Source of the DNA: an uncultured Prevotellamassilia sp.
GTDB lineage: Bacteria; Bacteroidota; Bacteroidia; Bacteroidales; Bacteroidaceae
NCBI GenBank assembly: GCA_934255485.1
Contig: CAKQOG010000006.1
Location: 1 to 64,000, forward strand
Reading direction: 5' to 3'
Length of the DNA: 64,000 bases
Position numbers and translations under genes: made by a program
Part shown: in pieces, positions 59,190 to 64,000 of the stretch
How positions within the stretch are numbered: position 1 is the first letter of the stretch
Layout of the letters: each line of letters starts with the position of its first letter
The notes under the pieces: model-generated
The model's database searches: none
Told to the model about the DNA's origin: nothing
The model's input: only the letters and a program-made list of their open reading frames with translations

Positions 59190-61808
59190 ATGATAACAGA
59201 CGACAGAATAATTAAGGTCAATATTGAGGAAGAAATGAAAACCTCTTATATTGACTACTCCATGTCAGTGATTGTGGCTCGTGCATTGCCTGATGTACGC
59301 GATGGTTTTAAACCCGTTCACCGCCGCATTCTCTACGATATGATGGAATTAGGCATCACTCACGACAAACCAACTCGTAAATCAGCTCGTGTTGTAGGTG
59401 ATGTTCTTGGTAAGTATCACCCACATGGAGATAGTTCTGTGTATGGTGCTTTAGTTCGTTTAGCACAACCATGGAACATGCGCTACACACTTGTTGAAGG
59501 ACAAGGTAACTTTGGTTCGATGGATGGCGACTCGGCTGCAGCAATGCGTTACACAGAAGCTCGCCTTTCGCCCGTTGGAGAGGCAATGATGCAAGATATC
59601 GAAAAGGAAACGGTTGATATGGACCGTAACTTTGATAATACTCGCGACGAACCAAGTGTTATGCCTACACGCATACCAAACTTTCTTGTTAATGGTGCAA
59701 GCGGTATTGCCGTAGGTATGGCCACGAATGTGCCTACACATAACTTAGGCGAGGTTATAGATGGTTGCGTGGCATATATCGACAATCCAGACATCACGGT
59801 TGAAGAACTCATGCACTATGTAAAGGCGCCAGACTTCCCTACAGGCGGTTACATTATGGGCATGCAGGGAGTTCGCAGTGCATACGAAACTGGTAAAGGA
59901 CGCATCGTTATGCGTGCTAAGACAGACATTGAAAGCGGGCCGCAACACGACACGATAGTTGTTTCAGAACTTCCCTACGGACTTAATAAAGAGGAACTTG
60001 TTAAGTATATTGGCCAACTTGCTGCAGAAAAACGCATTGAAGGCATTTCAAACGTAAACGATGAAAGCGACAAGGATGGTATGCGCATTGTTATCGACGT
60101 TAAACGCGACTTCAATGCCAACGTTGTGCTCAATAAGCTCTTTAAGATGACCGCTTTGCAAACATCGTTTGCAGTCAATTGTATTGCCCTTGTTCCTGGC
60201 GACAAAAAGCGTCCCGGCGTAGGTGGTATGCCTAAACTCTTGACGCTAAAAGATTGCATCAAATACTTTGTAGAGCATCGTCATGACGTTGTTATACGCC
60301 GTACTCAATACGATTTACGCAAAGCTCAAGAGCGTGCACACATATTAGAAGGCCTTATCATTGCTTCAGACAACATCGACGAAGTAGTACACCTCATCCG
60401 TGCATCTAAGACTCCACAAGCAGCTATCGAGGCCCTTAAAGAGCGTTTCGGACTTGACGATATACAAGCTAAGGCCATCGTTGATATGCGCTTGGCACAA
60501 CTTACCAACATCCAACAAGAAAAGTTGCATGAGGAATACGAAGAAATCGAAAAGCGCATTGCTTACTTCGAACAAATTCTGAGTGACGATGAACTTTGCC
60601 ACAAAGTAATGAAAGACGAACTTATCGAAGTTAAAGAAAAGTTCGGTGATGAACGTCGCACAGAGATTTGCCTATCCTCTACAGAGTTTAATCCTGAAGA
60701 CTTTTATTCAGACGACGAAGTTGTCATTACAATTTCTCATCTTGGATATATCAAACGTACTCCACTAAACGAGTTTAGAGCACAAGACCGTGGAGGTGTA
60801 GGAGCAAAAGGTGGTAGCACACGCGACTCTGACTTTATTGAATACATCTATCATGCCACCATGCACAACACCATGTTGTTCTTTACAGCCAAAGGTCGTT
60901 GCTACTGGTTGAAGGTATATGATATTCCAGAAGGCGCAAAGAATGCTAAAGGACGTGCCATACAGAACATGCTCAACATTGAGCCAGATGATAGCGTAAA
61001 CGCTTGCTTGCACATCCGCAAATTGGCTGACGCTGAGTTCTGCCAAACCCACTATGTGATGTTCTGCACTAAGCAAGGTATTATCAAGAAAACATGTCTT
61101 AGCGAATACTCACGCCCACGCACTAATGGTGTTAATGCTATCAACATTCTTGAGAACGATAAAGTTGTAAGCGTTGTATTAACCAATGGTTCTAACGAAA
61201 TTATCATAGCTAACCGCAACGGACGCGCTATTCGTTTCAATGAGAATACTGTTCGCACAATGGGCCGTACCGCTACAGGTGTACGTGGTATACGTCTTGA
61301 CGAAGATGGTACAGACGAGGTTACAGGCATGATATGCATAAACAATCCTGAAAAAGAAACTGTTTTAGTCGTCAGCGAAAAAGGAAAGGGCAAACGCTCA
61401 ATCGTTGAAGATTACCGCGTTACTAATCGTGGCGGAAAGGGTGTAAAAACACTCAACATTACAGAAGATACAGGTAAAGTCGTTGCTATTAAAGCTGTAA
61501 CAGAGGACGAAGATTTGATGATAATCAACAAGAGTGGCATTACCATTCGCTTACGTGTAAAGAACATTAGCGTACAAGGTAGAGCTACCCAAGGAGTTAA
61601 ACTCATCGAACTCAAGAAGCGTAATGAAGAAATATCAAGCGTTTGCGTAGTGCCCTCTAACGATGAAGAAGATGAGGTAGAGCAAGAAGCAGAAAATACT
61701 ACTGCAAACGATAACAACGATAATGACCTCCCATTGTTTTCGGATGTAAGCACAAGCAATAACAACTCTGATAATACATCAGAAAGCAATAACACCACAA
61801 ACAAATAA
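59190..61808 (+). CDS. gyrA: DNA gyrase subunit A
   Basis: GyrA cuts and rejoins DNA in the A2B2 gyrase. The 872-residue protein has the catalytic tyrosine in AAMRYTEARL, about residue 125. The quinolone region reads HPHGDSSVYGALVR: the position equal to E. coli Ser83 is serine, and the one equal to Asp87 is glycine, which alone cannot be taken as resistance. The C-terminal pinwheel has six blades and the GyrA box-like region RGGVGAKGGST. The tail is acidic, then Asn/Ser/Thr-rich (about 825-872). It has its own promoter and terminator. Confidence 0.97.
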   Translation: MITDDRIIKVNIEEEMKTSYIDYSMSVIVARALPDVRDGFKPVHRRILYDMMELGITHDKPTRKSARVVGDVLGKYHPHGDSSVYGALVRLAQPWNMRYTLVEGQGNFGSMDGDSAAAMRYTEARLSPVGEAMMQDIEKETVDMDRNFDNTRDEPSVMPTRIPNFLVNGASGIAVGMATNVPTHNLGEVIDGCVAYIDNPDITVEELMHYVKAPDFPTGGYIMGMQGVRSAYETGKGRIVMRAKTDIESGPQHDTIVVSELPYGLNKEELVKYIGQLAAEKRIEGISNVNDESDKDGMRIVIDVKRDFNANVVLNKLFKMTALQTSFAVNCIALVPGDKKRPGVGGMPKLLTLKDCIKYFVEHRHDVVIRRTQYDLRKAQERAHILEGLIIASDNIDEVVHLIRASKTPQAAIEALKERFGLDDIQAKAIVDMRLAQLTNIQQEKLHEEYEEIEKRIAYFEQILSDDELCHKVMKDELIEVKEKFGDERRTEICLSSTEFNPEDFYSDDEVVITISHLGYIKRTPLNEFRAQDRGGVGAKGGSTRDSDFIEYIYHATMHNTMLFFTAKGRCYWLKVYDIPEGAKNAKGRAIQNMLNIEPDDSVNACLHIRKLADAEFCQTHYVMFCTKQGIIKKTCLSEYSRPRTNGVNAINILENDKVVSVVLTNGSNEIIIANRNGRAIRFNENTVRTMGRTATGVRGIRLDEDGTDEVTGMICINNPEKETVLVVSEKGKGKRSIVEDYRVTNRGGKGVKTLNITEDTGKVVAIKAVTEDEDLMIINKSGITIRLRVKNISVQGRATQGVKLIELKKRNEEISSVCVVPSNDEEDEVEQEAENTTANDNNDNDLPLFSDVSTSNNNSDNTSESNNTTNK

Positions 61809-61825
61809 AGATTATTAAGGATATC

Positions 61826-61890
61826 GATAGCGAGAATGTTCGCTTACAAAAAAGCATTATATGCAAGCAAAACATTCTCACTATCTTTTC
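61826..61890 (+). terminator. Terminator of gyrA
   Basis: GATAGCGAGAATGTT pairs with AACATTCTCACTATC with one mismatch, an inner GCTT/AAGC pairing, and TTTTCC after the stem. Confidence 0.75.
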
Positions 61891-61928
61891 CACTTTAGTA
61901 ATAGACTATTAAACCCAAAACAACAACA

Positions 61929-63314
61929 ATGAAAAAGTTAGTTTTATGTTTAGCTGTATTGCTTTGCGGCTTTGCCACAGCATCAGCACAAAGCGACCAA
62001 CACCTTGGCTCTTACAAGGCTAACGACCTTGTTCGTAAAGCCGACGGATTGCTACAAAAGCGTACAAGCGAATCTTATGAACAAGCTCAACAATTGTATA
62101 AGGACGCAGAAAAACAACTGAATGCCGATATCGAAAAGGCAAAAGCAAATGATAAGAACGACAAACTTGCATTGCTTTACTTGCAAAACGCCGACCTTCA
62201 GAACAAGTTGCTCAATCCTGAAATGACAAGAGCATCTCAAGGCATGGCTTTCGACACACTACAGTTCTGCAACTTTATCGACAAAATCATCAACAGTTTC
62301 AACACTGCAGAAACTTACAACAAGATGCCTAATGCCAAAGGCAAAGTTAAGGTAGACAACTTTGTTACCCTCCGTACAAAGTTAGGTATCTCTTCTATGC
62401 TCAACCTCTACTACAATTGTGGTGCATTTATGGATGCTATGGGTAAAAAGAAAGAAAGTCTTGAATACTTTGAAAAGTTTGTAAATTTGCCAAAGGTTTC
62501 TCCCGTATTTAGTGAGACTGAACGCGACTCAATCTACAAGGCTTCTTACAAAATCTATAGTCAAGCACGTTTCAACCTTGCGCTTCAAAACTTCTACCTT
62601 AAGGATTGGAAAAAGACACTTGAATGCTGCAACGAAGCATTGAAAGATACTGTTGGATTGAACGACCTTTATCTTATTAAGATCAATGCTTTGGGCGAAA
62701 TGAAAGATTCTGTTGAATGGCAAAAGACCATTCTCGAAGCCTACAAACGCACAGGCAAAGAAAGCTACATGCAAAACCTTATCTACTATTATATGCAAAG
62801 CAATAAGGTTGCAGAAGCAGAAGAATTGGCTAATAATTTGGTGCAAAACGAGCCTAATAACAAGATGGCTTGGTTTATTAAGGGAGCTATTGAGTTGAAC
62901 GTTAAGAAGGACTACAAAGCAGCTATCGAAAGTTGCGATAAGGCTCTTGCTATTGATCCAAACTTCAAAGATGCCCTTTTTAATAAAGGTACTGCATACA
63001 TCAACGACATCTACGATCAAACCCACTCTGCAAAGAATAAGTTTAAATATATTGGCAAGAACACACGCATCACAGGTAAAGCTTCTGATGGCTCATACAA
63101 GCGCAACAAAGCCATTTACGATAAAGAAATAAGCTACGTACGTAGCTACTACGAAAACGCACGTATCTGCATGGAGAAATTTCGTGAGTTAGCCCCCGAG
63201 GATGTTAAACGTTGGGCTTCTCCCCTTCAAATGTGCTATAGTTCTTTAGGCCTTACAGCAAAGGCTAAAGAAATGGACGCTTTGCTTGAAGCTGCAAACA
63301 AAGCAGGAAAATAA
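61929..63314 (+). CDS. Secreted TPR protein downstream of gyrA
   Basis: A 461-residue exported protein with signal peptide MKKLVLCLAVLLCGFATASA. Helical TPR-type repeats fill the mature part: SYEQAQQLYKDAEKQLNADI, ESLEYFEKFVNLPK, KKTLECCNEALKD, VAEAEELANNLVQNEPNNKM and YKAAIESCDKALAIDPNFKD, followed by a less regular C-terminal region that has YVRSYYENARICMEKFREL. It should be a periplasmic or surface-exposed scaffold. Such a protein next to gyrA is common in Bacteroidales to my knowledge, but its role is unknown. Confidence 0.87.
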   Translation: MKKLVLCLAVLLCGFATASAQSDQHLGSYKANDLVRKADGLLQKRTSESYEQAQQLYKDAEKQLNADIEKAKANDKNDKLALLYLQNADLQNKLLNPEMTRASQGMAFDTLQFCNFIDKIINSFNTAETYNKMPNAKGKVKVDNFVTLRTKLGISSMLNLYYNCGAFMDAMGKKKESLEYFEKFVNLPKVSPVFSETERDSIYKASYKIYSQARFNLALQNFYLKDWKKTLECCNEALKDTVGLNDLYLIKINALGEMKDSVEWQKTILEAYKRTGKESYMQNLIYYYMQSNKVAEAEELANNLVQNEPNNKMAWFIKGAIELNVKKDYKAAIESCDKALAIDPNFKDALFNKGTAYINDIYDQTHSAKNKFKYIGKNTRITGKASDGSYKRNKAIYDKEISYVRSYYENARICMEKFRELAPEDVKRWASPLQMCYSSLGLTAKAKEMDALLEAANKAGK

Positions 63315-63340
63315 TAATTAAACATTATTCTTTACTATGA

Positions 63341-63392
63341 TTGAGGTTATAAGTTTCTTGATTTTGCTAAGAAAACTTATAACCTCAATTTA
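63341..63392 (+). terminator. Terminator of TPR gene
   Basis: TTGAGGTTATAAGTTTCTT pairs with AAGAAA-ACTTATAACCTCAA (one bulged A) around a 9-base loop. The tail is short, so efficiency is uncertain. Confidence 0.75.
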
Positions 63393-63506
63393 AATAGATG
63401 TTTAAAACCTCTACATAAAACATCACAACCTTATGTAAAAAAGCTCAAGAGTGCCAGTATTACGCCAAAGCGATACTCCCACTTTTTTACCTTATGCCTA
63501 TACAAA

Positions 63507-64000
63507 ATGTACTCAAAGATGTCAAGTTTCATCACTCGTTCTGTTAGCAACAAAGAGTTTTATAAAACACTCAAGCACCATGTTCTAAATCAAATATTGT
63601 GCTTGTTGCTCATCATATTGGCTTTTAACTGCTTACCAGTAAAAGCTCAAAAGGCATACAAACCAATCAGAATTGCCCTTAAGGACAAAAAATATAGCGA
63701 TGCGATCAATCTGATAGAGAAACTTAAAACAGATACAACCTACCGTACCGACCCCAAACTTTATCTTTATGCAATCGAAGCCAATCGTGGACTTAACGAT
63801 GCTCTAAACATGAAGCTATATCTTAAACAGAATTACGATACAGTAGCCTTTTTCTCAACCACCTATCAAGTGGTTATCAACGCCATCAAAGTAGACTCTA
63901 TAGAGAATGAAAATAAAGACAAACAATCGAAGGATACCAAGTGGCAACGTATTGCATACGATAACATACGCCACTATATGCCCAACATCAATGCAGCTGC
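63507..64000 (+). CDS. Secreted TPR-like protein, 3' end outside window
   Basis: An open frame from an ATG at 63507 (or 63519) runs to the window edge without a stop. The N-terminus is basic (SSFITRSVSNKEFYKTLKHH), then a hydrophobic core (LCLLLIILAFNCLPVKAQ) acts as signal peptide. The mature part begins AYKPIRIALKDKKYSDAINL, then DPKLYLYAIEANRGLNDALN, and a TPR-like helical repeat is likely. At least 164 residues are encoded. It follows another TPR gene on the same strand after a terminator. Start choice is uncertain because no Shine-Dalgarno sequence is present and no promoter was recognised. Confidence 0.75.
   Translation, partial: MYSKMSSFITRSVSNKEFYKTLKHHVLNQILCLLLIILAFNCLPVKAQKAYKPIRIALKDKKYSDAINLIEKLKTDTTYRTDPKLYLYAIEANRGLNDALNMKLYLKQNYDTVAFFSTTYQVVINAIKVDSIENENKDKQSKDTKWQRIAYDNIRHYMPNINAA

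Noticed and set aside
59430..59475. Quinolone-resistance substitution in gyrA
   Set aside because: The Ser83 position is serine; glycine at the Asp87 position may be the natural residue in this lineage and cannot be called a mutation without relatives.

Overview
The window is a stretch of bacterial chromosome from the order Bacteroidales, most likely Prevotellaceae. This rests on the Bacteroidetes-type promoter (TTTG, about 19-20 bp, TAnnTTTG) found again and again upstream of genes, on A-rich start regions without Shine-Dalgarno sequences, and on families typical of the phylum: DUF4494, DUF4421, an S16 protein with a long Ala/Glu-rich tail, an archaeal/eukaryotic-type prolyl-tRNA synthetase and a long PurF linked to carA-carB. 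Genus assignment is inference. No prophage, intact insertion sequence, integrase or CRISPR array is visible, so this is mostly core genome.

Layout. 1-600: tandem tRNA-Arg(ACG) genes facing tRNA-Cys and tRNA-Asp. 580-2270: minus-strand operon recR, small membrane protein, GNAT acetyltransferase. 2270-2824: a long gap holding a promoter and a terminator only about 90 bases apart (candidate small RNA). 2825-7731: alpha/beta hydrolase, thrS, then infC-rpmI-rplT. 7773-12714: minus-strand AmpG-like transporter, RNase Y, ZapA, a coiled-coil partner and an unknown protein. 12894-16282: a tandem palindrome array, ispE, an EFR1-type flavodoxin/ferredoxin protein, a DUF4494 protein and YggS. 16331-23664: a MITE-like element, rpsA, an orphan Wzc-like tyrosine kinase, a SpoU rRNA methylase, three tRNA-Lys genes and rpsP. 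23721-31553: OPT transporter, M13 peptidase, ABC-F protein and proS. 31625-41738: OmpA-like lipoprotein, a second palindrome array, secreted GH2 beta-galactosidase, TPR protein, def, ruvX, serS and a GH25 lysozyme. 41819-48095: a small conserved-looking ORF, pgk, a substrate-binding lipoprotein, a TPR protein and a secreted hydrolase. 48100-49040: a 1-kb gap with a pseudogene, a third palindrome array and a long hairpin element. 49068-55473: purF-carA-carB. 55674-64000: oxidoreductase, DUF4421 protein, a HisC-like protein lacking the PLP lysine, gyrA, and two TPR genes, the last cut by the window end.

Themes. Translation dominates (thrS, proS, serS, infC, L35, L20, S1, S16, def, RNA methylase, ABC-F, tRNAs). 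Cell division and RNA decay genes sit together, as do glutamine-dependent nucleotide synthesis genes. Envelope functions include the muramidase, OmpA-like lipoprotein, M13 peptidase and AmpG-like permease.

The most unusual signals are three intergenic arrays with unrelated sequences but one architecture: four units of 22-23 bp, each self-complementary, with the outermost arms exact reverse complements of one another. Next are the intact HisC paralogue with its catalytic lysine and several other PLP contacts replaced, the candidate small RNA before the first hydrolase gene, a structured segment upstream of zapA whose pairing favours the minus strand, and promoters placed so close to start codons that recR and the lysozyme gene should give nearly leaderless mRNAs.
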